64,000 bases of DNA from assembly GCA_002342805.1 (NCBI GenBank), contig DDQW01000068.1, forward strand, positions 130,041-194,040. Reading direction: 5' to 3'. The notes beneath the pieces are model-generated. The model saw nothing but the letters and a program-made list of their open reading frames with translations. It did no database searches and was not told the origin of the DNA. The translations under genes were made by a program, and so were the position numbers. Positions 10,016-20,482 of the stretch are shown one piece after another. Every line of letters starts with the position of its first letter. Within the stretch, counting starts at the first letter, position 1. The stretch is from Clostridiales bacterium UBA2432. GTDB lineage: Bacteria; Bacillota; Clostridia; Lachnospirales; Vallitaleaceae.

Positions 10016-11782
10016 ATGAAAAGTAAAGTTATTCTAGAAGACAAACATTTTCGAAGATTAAGCATAACGAACAAATTTTTTGTAAGTCTTTTTGTAGTGC
10101 TTATTTTGCCTTTAATTTTATTATTCTTTTGGACTAATAACAACTTATCACATCAAATTCATGAAAAAAATCTTAAAATTAATCTTGAAGTACTTAAACA
10201 AACAAAATCACCTATTACTTATTTGATTCAAGATATTAATTTTGTTTCTTTAGAAATACTTGGAAATAATGATTTACAGCAGTATTTGATTCAAAAGGAT
10301 TCACTTTCATCTACTGAAAAAAATCAACTAAAAATTGAAGTGGATAGGGAAATGAATAAGTTGATTTCTTCAAGAAGTTCTATAACCAGATTATCTATCT
10401 TTGATGATTCTATTTTTTTCCAATACCGTAATCATTTAAGGGAAGAATCCCGAATTCCCTTAGATGAAGTTGTTGAACTTAAAGGGCTACAGATGTGGCT
10501 TCCTGCATACTACGAAGAAACTTATACTTCAGGATATACCGATTACTATGAAGTGTCTGTTGTTCGGGCAATAAATCAATTTGATGTCATTAATCAAATC
10601 ATTGCCTTCTTAAGGATTAATATATATGAGGAACAATTGGCACAACTATATGAAGGTGTTGCTGGAGAGGGTACAGAATCTATTTTTATTATGAATGATC
10701 GTGGAGAAATCATTTCTTCTAATGACAAGAATATGTTAGGGACAAGTATTGTAGATGAGCCTTATTATAAGTCTGTTATAGAGGATCAAGAAGGATATCT
10801 TTTATTAGATAATAAAATAATTAGCTTTTATGATTTTCGCAACATTAATTGGTATATGGTTAAGCTAGATGATTATTCAGTTATTACACAACGAAAAGTC
10901 TCTAATTTTATTATTATGGCTAGTATTGTGTTTATCTTGTCTTTTGCTATTATTTTCTATTTTATTCAAAGACATTATATAATAAATCCTCTTATTAAGA
11001 TTAAAAAAGATGTTACTCAAATTCATGAAGGTCAATATTTATTTAATTTACATACAAATTCAGAAGATGAGATTGGAGATCTTAACAAGGGACTAATAGA
11101 AATGGGTGAGTATATACAGGATTTGATAGAGCGAGTGTACAAACATACTATATCAGAAAAGGAAGCTCAACTTCAATACTTACAATCACAGATTAATCCA
11201 CACTTTCTTTATAATACCCTTGATTCTGCACGCTGGTTAGCAATGAAGAATAAGGACACCGAAGTTGCCGAGTTAATTAAAGCCCTTTCTAATCATTTTA
11301 AAAATGCTTTAAATCAAGGTAAGAATATGACAACAGTTGGTGAGGAAGTCAAGCATGTAAAAGGTTACTTGATGATACAAAAAATCAGATTTGGTGAAGA
11401 ACTTAATATGAAAATATGTGTTCAAGAAGAAATAAAGAAAAGGCAAGTCCTTAACCTGATTCTTCAACCTATTGTTGAAAATGCACTTATACATGGTTTA
11501 GAAAAGAAGTTAGGTAACTGGCAGTTAAAAATTGATGTATGGAGTGAAAATAATCAAATTATATATAGAGTCGTAGATAATGGTGTAGGTGTTGATGAAG
11601 AATTAATAAGGGCAAAATTGGCTGCAGAAGCTGTTTCAAATGACGCCTTAGCTCTTAATAATGTTAATAAGCGATTAATATATAAGTATGGAGAAGCATA
11701 TGGTTTGGAATTTTACAGTAAAGTTGGTTTTGGAACTACAGTTATTGTGAGAATACCAATTTTAGGAGAGGATAATATATGA
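10016..11782 (+). CDS. YesM-type sensor histidine kinase
   Basis: A 588-residue membrane kinase with transmembrane helices near 20-45 and 300-323. A Cache-like extracellular domain lies between, and a HAMP segment follows (about 324-375). The H-box QINPHFLYNTLD carries His396. The N-box reads LVENALIHG in relaxed form (PIVENALIHG) and the G-box DNGVGVDE. The ATG follows AGGAG by 6 nt. The last four bases (ATGA) overlap the start of the downstream regulator, giving coupled translation. The pair probably controls the importer/GH95/sulfatase operon that starts at 13458. Confidence 0.93.
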   Translation: MKSKVILEDKHFRRLSITNKFFVSLFVVLILPLILLFFWTNNNLSHQIHEKNLKINLEVLKQTKSPITYLIQDINFVSLEILGNNDLQQYLIQKDSLSSTEKNQLKIEVDREMNKLISSRSSITRLSIFDDSIFFQYRNHLREESRIPLDEVVELKGLQMWLPAYYEETYTSGYTDYYEVSVVRAINQFDVINQIIAFLRINIYEEQLAQLYEGVAGEGTESIFIMNDRGEIISSNDKNMLGTSIVDEPYYKSVIEDQEGYLLLDNKIISFYDFRNINWYMVKLDDYSVITQRKVSNFIIMASIVFILSFAIIFYFIQRHYIINPLIKIKKDVTQIHEGQYLFNLHTNSEDEIGDLNKGLIEMGEYIQDLIERVYKHTISEKEAQLQYLQSQINPHFLYNTLDSARWLAMKNKDTEVAELIKALSNHFKNALNQGKNMTTVGEEVKHVKGYLMIQKIRFGEELNMKICVQEEIKKRQVLNLILQPIVENALIHGLEKKLGNWQLKIDVWSENNQIIYRVVDNGVGVDEELIRAKLAAEAVSNDALALNNVNKRLIYKYGEAYGLEFYSKVGFGTTVIVRIPILGEDNI

Positions 11783-13350
11783 AGCTCTTGATAGTCGATG
11801 ATGAATTACAGATAAGAATGGGATTAGCGGAAGAGATTAACTGGAAAGAAATGGGAATTACGGATGTTTTGACTTCGAAAAATGGAGTAGAAGCTATTGA
11901 ACTATGTGAAAAATTCAAACCAGAGATTGTCATTACTGACATACATATGCCAGGTATAGATGGTTTAGAATTAAGTCGACAGGTTAGTAAATTATATGAA
12001 CCTATTGAAATTATTATTCTAAGTGGATTCTCAGAATTTGACTATGCTAAAAAAGCTATTCAGTATGGTGTAAATGCATACTTACTTAAACCAATTGAAA
12101 TTGATGAATTAGTTGATGTGGTAAAAAGTTCTATTCAATCTGTACAGACTTATTATGATTTGTCTAAAAATAGAAAAGTGTACAATCATTTTAATAGAGT
12201 AAATAGATTAAAGAAAATGTTGGCTAAGGGTGAAGTTTTTACAGCTCAAGAGTTAAAAGAATTTAAGAAAACAGCTGAATTGGATCACTTTGAACAAGTG
12301 GTTGCAGGGACATTTGTTGTAGATGATGTGGCTAGAGATAACAACAATCAACTGGGCATATATTTACAGTCGATTTTAGATGATTTTTTTAAGGAAATAA
12401 GTCATAGGATTTTATATTGGGATGAAACGAAATTATTGTTTTTGATGAGCTTTAGAAGTGCTGTTGGTTATGAAAGAAGTAAACGTCAGTTAATAGACCA
12501 GTTAGAGAATATTAATATAATCGTGAAATCACAATTAAATAATTCTTTGTCATTGACCCTAAGCGCTTTAGGTGAAATACATAGAATACCTTCTTTATTT
12601 AATGAATGTTATCAAGCTGTAGACCATAGACTATACCTTGGAGTTCAACAAGTTATTTTTACAGAATTTGTTGAATCTAATAAAAAAATATTAGTCAGTC
12701 CATTAAATACAGCTGAGTTAAAAAGGATTATTGAGATATTTGAGTACAAGGAGATTCATAATTATTTATTGAAAGTTTTTAATGATGTTAGAGAGTTAAA
12801 AGTGACTTCTACTGATTTTGTAAGATCCTTGTGTAGCAATATCAGAATAATTTTAATAGAAACCTTAAGTGAAAAAGGTATTGAAATAGAAGAATATATT
12901 ACTGATTGCCCATGTTTGTTTGAAAGAATACCAGCTTATGTATCCATTGATCAATATTTCGATTGGGTTGATAACTTATATTTTCTTATGGTTGGAAAAC
13001 TAGATCAACTAAGTGGAAGACAACTTAGTCGTGCCATTGTACAAGCGATTGATTATATTGAAAACCACTACAATGAAGAGATTAACTTAAAATTAATTGC
13101 CTTACATACCGGAAGATCAAAAAATTATCTCTGTTCATTATTTAAAAAAGAGATGGGAATATCTTTTGTTGAGTACTTAAATAAAATTCGAGTCGAACAA
13201 GCCAAAAGAAAATTACGAAATACAGATGAAATGATTTTTGAGATAGCAGCGTCAGTAGGATATTCAGACTATAAGTATTTTTCCACTGTTTTCAAAAAAT
13301 ATACAGACCTGTCCCCTCAGGAATATCGAAAAAATCATGAAAAATCGTAG
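11779..13350 (+). CDS. YesN-type response regulator, AraC output domain
   Basis: A 523-residue regulator. The receiver domain (1-120) has the acidic pair at 7-8, phospho-acceptor Asp54 in VITDIHMPG and Lys in AYLLKPI. A variable linker domain follows, then AraC helix-turn-helix motifs at about 420-520 (INLKLIALHTGRSKNYLCSLF, GYSDYKYFSTVFKKY). It overlaps the kinase gene by 4 bp. The regulated promoter is presumably in the 13351-13457 gap before the solute-binding gene. Confidence 0.92.
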   Translation: MKLLIVDDELQIRMGLAEEINWKEMGITDVLTSKNGVEAIELCEKFKPEIVITDIHMPGIDGLELSRQVSKLYEPIEIIILSGFSEFDYAKKAIQYGVNAYLLKPIEIDELVDVVKSSIQSVQTYYDLSKNRKVYNHFNRVNRLKKMLAKGEVFTAQELKEFKKTAELDHFEQVVAGTFVVDDVARDNNNQLGIYLQSILDDFFKEISHRILYWDETKLLFLMSFRSAVGYERSKRQLIDQLENINIIVKSQLNNSLSLTLSALGEIHRIPSLFNECYQAVDHRLYLGVQQVIFTEFVESNKKILVSPLNTAELKRIIEIFEYKEIHNYLLKVFNDVRELKVTSTDFVRSLCSNIRIILIETLSEKGIEIEEYITDCPCLFERIPAYVSIDQYFDWVDNLYFLMVGKLDQLSGRQLSRAIVQAIDYIENHYNEEINLKLIALHTGRSKNYLCSLFKKEMGISFVEYLNKIRVEQAKRKLRNTDEMIFEIAASVGYSDYKYFSTVFKKYTDLSPQEYRKNHEKS

Positions 13351-13457
13351 TTTTTTCGATACAATCGTTATTTACTCTCCTATATATAGCTTTAGGAATA
13401 GCTTATAATTTGTTTGTAGCGAAAACCAAAATATTGAATATGGGAGGATACAAAGAC

Positions 13458-14747
13458 ATGAAAAAAATTATTAGTATTTTGTTATGCATGGTACTGACAG
13501 TTGCATTGCTTGCAGCTTGCGGTACAAAAGAAACAACTGGGGGCACATCTACGGATGTAACTACAGATACATCCGTAGATACTTCCACAGACACAGCAAC
13601 GGATACATCAGGTGAAAAACCAGTCGTTAAGGTGTATGGTAAAGTAGTTGAGTACACTTCTGGACCTATGATGACAGATGCATTAACAGAAATGTTAAAA
13701 GACCAGTACGTAATCGATGCTATTCAAGTAGACTGGGCGAATCAAGATACAGTCATTAGAACTGGTATTGCATCTGGGGACCCATGTGATATCTATAATT
13801 ATACCCCATCAGGAATGATTAATTTTTTGGATATGGCTACTGACTTAAAGCCATATTTAGACGCTGACCCTGATTGGAAAGCACAATTTAGTGATGCTGC
13901 ATTAGCAGCAGCAACTTACGATGGCAAAATCGTTAATGTACCATGGGAACAAAACTTCCCAGTAATATTAGCAAATAAAACAAAATTAGATGAATTGGGA
14001 ATTGTTATACCAGAGAGCTGGACATTCGAAGAATTCTTAGTAGTTGCAGAAGAAATTAAAGCAGCAGGCTATTATCCTTTTACAAACGCAATGGATCCTG
14101 GACGATCAACTTGGGTATTTAGAAATGCAATGCTATCAGTAGTAGTATCTGAGGGCCTTGGCGATGAATATGCAGCAGGAACTTTGTCTATATCTGGGGA
14201 TGAAGCAGTTGCTGCATTAGAAGCGGTTAAATCCTTATATGACAATGATTACATGTATCCAGGTGAGGGTGCTGTTACAGTTAAGAATGATGAGTGTAAA
14301 GTAGGGTTTTATCAAGGTGATGTCTTAATGATGCCTGAAATTGCAGCAGGAGCTAAAACGACAGCAGATGCAGCAGACTTTGAAGTTGTTACAGTACCTT
14401 GGCCATCAGCAGGATCTGTTGAAGCGATTAATGGTGTTTATAATGGTTTCTTTGTACCTATGAATGTTGATGATGTTGATGTAGCGGTAGATGTATTAAA
14501 AGCATTTACTTCAACTGAGATTCAAGCTATTCATGGAGCTGAAGGCTATATTCCTGCTAACGTTAATGTTGAAATAACAGATCCATTTGTAAATGAAGTA
14601 TTAACTAGATCAGCCGCAATTGCAGCTGATTATCCTTTCACAATTGAAACTTGGGATTATTTGAGAAACGGATTAATACCTGACCTTATTCTTAATGGTG
14701 GTGTTGATACAGTTATTAGTCAATTAAGTTTTCTAGAGCAACAATAA
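13458..14747 (+). CDS. Extracellular sugar-binding lipoprotein
   Basis: A 429-residue family 1-type solute-binding protein. The start is placed at the ATG at 13458, behind GGGAGGA. An in-frame start 48 bp upstream would add a non-signal N-terminal tail. The lipobox is LLAAC with Cys21. A low-complexity linker of alternating Asp/Thr/Ser (about 30-55) tethers the domain to the membrane. The fold region resembles MalE-type proteins (DYNVPWEQNFP-like segment near 170). It is followed by a perfect hairpin and then the two permeases, an arrangement that gives more binding protein than channel. Confidence 0.9.
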   Translation: MKKIISILLCMVLTVALLAACGTKETTGGTSTDVTTDTSVDTSTDTATDTSGEKPVVKVYGKVVEYTSGPMMTDALTEMLKDQYVIDAIQVDWANQDTVIRTGIASGDPCDIYNYTPSGMINFLDMATDLKPYLDADPDWKAQFSDAALAAATYDGKIVNVPWEQNFPVILANKTKLDELGIVIPESWTFEEFLVVAEEIKAAGYYPFTNAMDPGRSTWVFRNAMLSVVVSEGLGDEYAAGTLSISGDEAVAALEAVKSLYDNDYMYPGEGAVTVKNDECKVGFYQGDVLMMPEIAAGAKTTADAADFEVVTVPWPSAGSVEAINGVYNGFFVPMNVDDVDVAVDVLKAFTSTEIQAIHGAEGYIPANVNVEITDPFVNEVLTRSAAIAADYPFTIETWDYLRNGLIPDLILNGGVDTVISQLSFLEQQ

Positions 14748-14770
14748 ATTAAGTATAGACCAACTTAAAA

Positions 14771-14802
14771 GAAAAGGAGACTGTGAAAATGGTCTCCTTT
14801 TC
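14771..14802 (+). terminator. Strong hairpin between binding protein and permeases
   Basis: GAAAAGGAGAC (14771-14781) and GTCTCCTTTTC (14792-14802) form a perfect 11-bp stem with a 10-nt loop. It lies between the lipoprotein and permease genes of one operon. The T-rich part is inside the stem and no long T-run follows, so it may act as a leaky terminator or as an mRNA 3'-end stabiliser. Confidence 0.75.
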
Positions 14803-14870
14803 ATAAACACTATACTATATGAACTAGGATAGTGAAAATGAAATTATTTAACAAATATAAGGAGTGTCCA

Positions 14871-15761
14871 ATGAAACTATTTAAACAAGTTAAAATCAGT
14901 AAAACCGGATTAGCCTTTCTTTTGCCTGCTGTATTATTTATTATAGCATTTTCGGTTGTTCCTTTGATATGGTCCTTTATTCTCGCCTTTCAAAGTTGGG
15001 ATGGATTTGGTACACCAGAATACGTGGGACTTAGTAATTTTAAGTATACTTTTGGTGATAAAGTTGCAATGAAATCATTATATAACTCAGTCTACTATGC
15101 TTTGGCATCTACAGCAGGATCAGTTATTCTTGGTTTGTTTTTTGCCTCGTTGCTTATTAAAGTTAATGGCAGAGAAGGGTCGGTAATTAGAATGATTCTC
15201 TATAGCCCAGCCTTGTTACCTATTGCAGTTGTTGGTTTAATGTTTACCTTTTTTTATAATCCGACTGTAGGTCTTGTTAATCAACTTTTGACTGTAGTTG
15301 GTTTAGAAAGCTGGACGAAAGTATGGCTACAAGATTCTAAAACAGCCATGAATGCAATAGTTGTGGCAGCTATATGGAAGAATATAGGAGCTAATATGAT
15401 ATTGTGTTATGCTGCAATGCAATCAATTCCAAATTCTTTATATGAGGCAAGTATTGTGGATGGAGCAGGCTTTTGGAAACAGATGTTTAAAATTACCTAT
15501 CCTCTTATTAAACCTATGATACTTCTGACTACCATTAATACATTAGGACGACAGTATAAATCATATGGATTAATCTATACCATGACAAATGGTGGACCGG
15601 GAACGCTAACTACAACAGTACCAATTACAATGATAAAAACAGCTTTTGGTTGGGGTTATATGGGAAAGGCTGCTGCTATGGGCCTAATACTGACTGTTGT
15701 TGTTGCAATAAGTATATTAATAACAAAATACGTTCTGAGAGGAGAAGATTATGAATATTAG
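14871..15761 (+). CDS. Sugar ABC importer permease, MalF/UgpA type
   Basis: A 297-residue permease. The start chosen is the ATG at 14871, with AAGGAG 6 nt upstream. In-frame starts at 14832 (GTG) and 14838 exist but have no comparable ribosome binding site. About six membrane segments are visible, and the EAA loop reads EASIVDGAGFWKQMFKITYP. It overlaps the partner permease by 11 bp. It works with the upstream lipoprotein; the ATPase must come from elsewhere. Confidence 0.9.
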   Translation: MKLFKQVKISKTGLAFLLPAVLFIIAFSVVPLIWSFILAFQSWDGFGTPEYVGLSNFKYTFGDKVAMKSLYNSVYYALASTAGSVILGLFFASLLIKVNGREGSVIRMILYSPALLPIAVVGLMFTFFYNPTVGLVNQLLTVVGLESWTKVWLQDSKTAMNAIVVAAIWKNIGANMILCYAAMQSIPNSLYEASIVDGAGFWKQMFKITYPLIKPMILLTTINTLGRQYKSYGLIYTMTNGGPGTLTTTVPITMIKTAFGWGYMGKAAAMGLILTVVVAISILITKYVLRGEDYEY

Positions 15762-16596
15762 CCGTTTAGAAATAAAAGAGTTAGTTCAAAAGTGGATTAT
15801 GCGCATTATTTTGATTGTTGCTGCTTTGGCGACTATTTATCCTTTTTATTTCGTAGTACTAACATCTTTAAAATCATCTCAAGACTTCTATAAAAATATT
15901 TGGGGACTTCCTCAAAAGCTTGAGTGGGCAAACTACTATTATGCATGGAATGTTGCAGAAATAGGCAAACATTTTTTTACTTCAATTACTGTAGTTACCA
16001 TAACAGTTGTTGTAACAATTATCGTGTCATCTATTGCTGGTTATGCCCTAGCAAAACTTGACGTTCCGGGAGCAGATACTATTCTAATCGTTATGTTCTT
16101 ACTATCTATGTTACCATCTGAAGCAATTATATTACCTATGTATGTAAGTATTGCTAAACTTGGTTTTACAGGTACCTATGCAGCATTAATATTGCCATAT
16201 ATAGGTTGGGGAATACCTTTAACAGTTTATATTTTTAGAAATTTCTTTGCTACTATATCAGGCGAGATTATTGAAGCAGCAAGGGTGGATGGTGCCTCAG
16301 AATTACGAACTTATTTTTCAATTGTAATGCCAATGATGTTACCTGCTACAGCAACAAACGTAATCTTTTTATTTCTCGGTTGGTGGGGAGAAATGATGTG
16401 GGCATCGGTTGAATTATCAACTGCTTCAATTAAAACCTTACCATTAGGTATTACTGCTTTTATACAATCAGCAGGTACTGCGTGGGGTCCGTTATCAGCG
16501 GCTTCTTGTATTGTCTTAATTCCAGTTGTGTTTGTATTTATGTTCTCACAAAAATATTTTGTCTCTGGTTTAAGTAGTGGAGGAGTAAAAGGATAG
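15751..16596 (+). CDS. Sugar ABC importer permease, MalG/UgpE type
   Basis: A 281-residue permease of the MalG family. Its start lies inside the end of the previous gene, preceded by GAGAGGAGA, so translation is coupled. It has an EAA loop EAARVDGASELRTYFSIVMP and the C-terminal VSGLSSGGVKG tail common to this subfamily. It is the second half of the channel for the 13458 binding protein and is followed 56 bp later by GH95. Confidence 0.9.
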   Translation: MNISRLEIKELVQKWIMRIILIVAALATIYPFYFVVLTSLKSSQDFYKNIWGLPQKLEWANYYYAWNVAEIGKHFFTSITVVTITVVVTIIVSSIAGYALAKLDVPGADTILIVMFLLSMLPSEAIILPMYVSIAKLGFTGTYAALILPYIGWGIPLTVYIFRNFFATISGEIIEAARVDGASELRTYFSIVMPMMLPATATNVIFLFLGWWGEMMWASVELSTASIKTLPLGITAFIQSAGTAWGPLSAASCIVLIPVVFVFMFSQKYFVSGLSSGGVKG

Positions 16597-16652
16597 GCCA
16601 AGCCTATTAAATTTGCCTTAATAAAATTATATTTAAAGGAGACAAGGTTCAT

Positions 16653-18971
16653 ATGAATAATTACGGATTAAATTATCATACATTTGCAAAAGATTGGAAT
16701 GGAGCCATGCCAATAGGGAATGGTCATATTGGCGCAATGGTTCATGGTGGGACCTATAAAGAAATACTAAGTCTTAATGATGATACATTATGGTCGGGCT
16801 ATAAAAGAGATTGTTTTATTCCTGACTTTAGAAAGAATTTAGATGAAGTAAGAGCATTGATGCTTGATGGCAAAAGATTTGAAGCCCAAGAAATAATTGA
16901 GACTAAAATGCTTGGAAGATTTACCCAAGTATATTTACCTCTAGGTGATATTGAAATTGACTTTAGCAAAGGTGAAATAAGTGATTATAAAAGAGAACTT
17001 GATTTCTCCACTGGAATTGTTAATATTTCTTATAAGAAAGATGATAAAAAATATAATGTTTCATCTTTTTGCTCTTATCCAAATGATGTGATGGTTTACA
17101 AGATTAGCAGTGAAGAAAGGTTTTCTCTTTCACTAAATATGAAGAGTCAACTTAAAAGCCATGTAGAATATGGTGAAAACAGTTTATCCTTAATGGGTTC
17201 AGCACCAAGCGATATAATCATTGGGGATGTATATAAATTTAATGACTATGGAAATACAATCAGTTATGAGGAAGAAGATAAAAGTATTAAGTTTACAGGC
17301 AAAGCGAAAGTAGATACAGATGGTTTATGTGATTTTAGTGATGGATTAAAGATTACTAATTGCACATATGCTACTTTGTTCTATAGTTCTGCTACATCTT
17401 TTACTCAAACTGATATTCATAAATATTGTGATGAAACTTTAGAGAAAGCAATCAATACTGGCTACATTAAGTTAAAAGAGTTGCATCAATTAGATTTTTC
17501 TCAATTATATAATAGTTTAGATGTAGAACTTGGAAATAGTGAAGGGTCAACTACAGAAATTTTTGATCAAGTGAAAAAAGGAGTCTTTAATGGATATGCT
17601 ATTGCAACTTTGTTCCAATATGGGCGATATTTACTAATTTCAAGTTCAAGAGAGGGTACACAAGCTGCTAATCTTCAAGGCATTTGGAATAACAAATTGA
17701 TACCACCATGGTGGTGTAATTATACTTTGAATATTAATCTGCAGATGAATTATTGGGCTGCAGAACGAAGTAACTTGAGCCAGTGTACAATCCCATTATT
17801 TGATTTTATAAAAAGATTGTCAGAAAGTGGAAAGGTTACAGCCAAAGAAATCTACCATATGAATGGATTTGTAGTACATCATCAAACTGATCTTTGGGCA
17901 CATACAACACCAGTTGGTTTTACTGATAAAAGGGAAAAAGATAGTGCTAGCTGGGCAATGTGGAATATGTCAGGCCCTTGGTTATGTTTGCATTTGTTTG
18001 AGCACCAACGGTTTGTTAATGATGAATCATTTTTACGTGAATTTACATATCCAATATTTAAGGAGTGTGCAGAATTCTTATATGATTTATTAATTGAAGT
18101 CAAGGGAAAATTTGAGAACATACCATCAACTTCACCAGAGAATTTATATTATGATGAATTAGGTAGAAGAATCTCTGTTTGTAACACATCAGCTATGGAT
18201 ATTGGGATATTAAGGGAATTCTTTAAAGCATTTAGAGATATATGTTATATAGTTAAAGACGAGAAAAATGCAAGTAAAGCAAAGACTATTCTAGAAAATC
18301 TTAAAAGGTACCAAGTCTATGATAATAAATTGCTTGAATGGGATAAAAATCTTCAGCAAACTGAAGCAGGTCATAGACATTATTCTATGTTGTTTGGTTT
18401 ATACCCTTATGGACACTTACTTGAAGAGCATGAGGAAATAGCAAAAAATACATTAGAATATCGTATGGAAAATGGAAGTGGTCAAACAGGGTGGAGCACA
18501 TCATTAACAATAGCTTTATTAGCGAGGTTAAAAGATAAAAATAAAGTTAAACATTACTTATCAAGATTAATTCAAGATAATTTCCGTGAAAATCTCTTAG
18601 CCGGAGAAAAATACAATAATTATTTTCAGATTGATGCTAATTTTGGTATTACAGCAGCTCTGTGTGAAATTTTAATACAGGATTATGATGGATTAGTCAG
18701 ATTACTTCCAGCTCTTCCTTCAGAGTTAAGTTCAGGTAAAATTAGAGGATTTAAGCTTAAAGGTGGACATACAATAAGCTTCTCTTGGGAAGAAGGTAAG
18801 TTGTTAGAGATTATACTTCTTGCAGGGTTTGAGAAGACAATAGTCTTCGACTTGAAAAATGTAACAGTAACAAGCAGTAAAAAAATAATCAAAATTAATG
18901 ACAATGATTTTAATGCTACTATTGATTTGCTAGAAGGAAAAGAGTATATAATTCTTGGGGATTTACCCTAA
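16653..18971 (+). CDS. Second GH95 alpha-L-fucosidase, cytoplasmic
   Basis: A 772-residue GH95 protein, clearly diverged from the one at 7587. The N-terminus opens with MPIGNGHIGAMVHGG and DDTLWSG, without a signal peptide. Catalytic-region motifs are intact: NINLQMNYWAAER near 360, PSTSPENLY near 490 and FQIDANFGITAA near 658. AAAGGAGA precedes the ATG. It is the enzyme gene of the second importer operon and lies directly before a sulfatase. The two GH95 enzymes probably act on different fucose linkages or on differently sulfated ends; sequence alone does not tell. Confidence 0.92.
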   Translation: MNNYGLNYHTFAKDWNGAMPIGNGHIGAMVHGGTYKEILSLNDDTLWSGYKRDCFIPDFRKNLDEVRALMLDGKRFEAQEIIETKMLGRFTQVYLPLGDIEIDFSKGEISDYKRELDFSTGIVNISYKKDDKKYNVSSFCSYPNDVMVYKISSEERFSLSLNMKSQLKSHVEYGENSLSLMGSAPSDIIIGDVYKFNDYGNTISYEEEDKSIKFTGKAKVDTDGLCDFSDGLKITNCTYATLFYSSATSFTQTDIHKYCDETLEKAINTGYIKLKELHQLDFSQLYNSLDVELGNSEGSTTEIFDQVKKGVFNGYAIATLFQYGRYLLISSSREGTQAANLQGIWNNKLIPPWWCNYTLNINLQMNYWAAERSNLSQCTIPLFDFIKRLSESGKVTAKEIYHMNGFVVHHQTDLWAHTTPVGFTDKREKDSASWAMWNMSGPWLCLHLFEHQRFVNDESFLREFTYPIFKECAEFLYDLLIEVKGKFENIPSTSPENLYYDELGRRISVCNTSAMDIGILREFFKAFRDICYIVKDEKNASKAKTILENLKRYQVYDNKLLEWDKNLQQTEAGHRHYSMLFGLYPYGHLLEEHEEIAKNTLEYRMENGSGQTGWSTSLTIALLARLKDKNKVKHYLSRLIQDNFRENLLAGEKYNNYFQIDANFGITAALCEILIQDYDGLVRLLPALPSELSSGKIRGFKLKGGHTISFSWEEGKLLEIILLAGFEKTIVFDLKNVTVTSSKKIIKINDNDFNATIDLLEGKEYIILGDLP

Positions 18972-19012
18972 AATCATTGAGATTGAGATAAAATAAGACT
19001 AGGAGGTACAAA

Positions 19013-20482
19013 ATGAAAAAACCAAACATTATTTATATTTTAGCAGATGACATGGGCTATGGGGATATATCTCACCTGAATGAAAAAGCAGGGTTTAAAA
19101 CTCCTTACCTAGATCAAATGTGTGAAGAAGGGTTACATTTTACAGATGGACATGCATCATCTGCAGTATGTACACCATCTCGTTATAGTATTCTTACAGG
19201 ACGCTATAATTTTAGAAGTATGTTAAAAGAACAGGTTCTTTTTGGTTTTGACAAACCTTTAATTGAAGAAGGTAGGAAAACAATAGCAGACTATTTAAAA
19301 GAAAAAGAATATAGAACGGCCTGTATTGGTAAATGGCATCTTGGTTTTGAATGGTCATTAAAGGACAGTTTAGATTCAGAAAGCATTGATTATACAAAAC
19401 CTTTAATTAATACACCAGTAGATAATGGCTTTGATTATTTTTATGGAATATCAGGATCTCTTGATATGCCTCCATATGTTTATGTTGAAAACCGCCAGGT
19501 GACAGCAGTACCTGATCGCATTGTATCCTCTGGTGAAAATACAGTTACACCACTATATAAAAAGTTTTTCAGAACGGGTGTAACTGGCGCAGATTTTGTT
19601 CATGAAGATGTACTGCCTAATTTTACGGATAGAGTTCTTGATAAAATAGAAGAATACAAAGATGAACCTTTTTTTATCTATTTCCCTTTAACTGCGCCTC
19701 ATACGCCGATACTACCAACTAAAGCTTTTCAAGGAAAATCAGAAACCACTGAATATGGAGATTTTGTGTTAATGTGTGACGATATAGTAGGTCAAGTAAA
19801 TGAAAAAGTAAAAGCATTAGGACTTGAAGAAAATACTATTGTCATTTTCACAAGTGATAATGGCTGTTCTCCAATGGCAAATTTTCCTGAATTATCCCAA
19901 TATGGTCATAACCCAAGTTATATCTTTAGAGGTACAAAAGCAGATATATATGAAGGCGGTCATAGAGTACCTTTGATTATAAAATGGCCAGAATCAATTA
20001 AAGCGGGAAGTCGCTCAGATGAACCTGTATGTCTGACGGATTTTTATGCTACAATTGTAGATATTTTTAATGATGAAATAGAAAGTAATGTTGCGGAGGA
20101 TAGTGTAAGTAACTTGCCGATATGGTTAGATAAGAGGAATGGTGAACCAGTAAGAGAAGCTTTGGTACATCATTCAATTAATGGTTCTTTTTCCATTCGT
20201 AAGGGTAAGTGGAAGCTTGAAATGTGTCCTGATTCTGGTGGATGGTCATTACCTTTACCTGGTACAATGCCTGAGAATGCCCCCAAAATCCAACTTTATG
20301 ATATGGAAGAAGATGTTAGAGAACAATACAATATATATAAGCTACATCCAGAAGTCGTAAAGGACCTAAAAGAGCTGTTGATTAAGTATATCGTTGATGG
20401 TCGTAGTACACCTGGTCCAAAACAAAAGAATACAGGCGTAGAGCGTTGGGAACAGATTATGTGGATAGATGATAGCTTTTAG
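19013..20482 (+). CDS. Type I sulfatase (S1 family), cytoplasmic
   Basis: A 489-residue arylsulfatase-fold enzyme. It has the metal-binding start ILADDMGYGD, formylglycine motif C-T-P-S-R at Cys53, IGKWHLG near 103, APHTP near 232 and FTSDNG near 284. The Cys must be converted to formylglycine, in anaerobes by an anSME-type radical-SAM enzyme, which is not in this window. No signal peptide is present. AGGAGG precedes the ATG, 41 bp after GH95. The last codons (Asp-Asp-Ser-Phe-stop) lie at the junction with the kinase relic at 20472. The original C-terminus may therefore have been replaced or trimmed, although the total length is normal. Confidence 0.92.
   Translation: MKKPNIIYILADDMGYGDISHLNEKAGFKTPYLDQMCEEGLHFTDGHASSAVCTPSRYSILTGRYNFRSMLKEQVLFGFDKPLIEEGRKTIADYLKEKEYRTACIGKWHLGFEWSLKDSLDSESIDYTKPLINTPVDNGFDYFYGISGSLDMPPYVYVENRQVTAVPDRIVSSGENTVTPLYKKFFRTGVTGADFVHEDVLPNFTDRVLDKIEEYKDEPFFIYFPLTAPHTPILPTKAFQGKSETTEYGDFVLMCDDIVGQVNEKVKALGLEENTIVIFTSDNGCSPMANFPELSQYGHNPSYIFRGTKADIYEGGHRVPLIIKWPESIKAGSRSDEPVCLTDFYATIVDIFNDEIESNVAEDSVSNLPIWLDKRNGEPVREALVHHSINGSFSIRKGKWKLEMCPDSGGWSLPLPGTMPENAPKIQLYDMEEDVREQYNIYKLHPEVVKDLKELLIKYIVDGRSTPGPKQKNTGVERWEQIMWIDDSF

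Noticed and set aside
13550..13615. Repetitive Asp/Thr/Ser codons looking like a tandem repeat
   Set aside because: This is the low-complexity linker after the lipobox of the binding protein, not a DNA repeat element or CRISPR.
16311..16652. 113-codon minus-strand frame
   Set aside because: It is a shadow of the permease at 15751 with no start signal or family.
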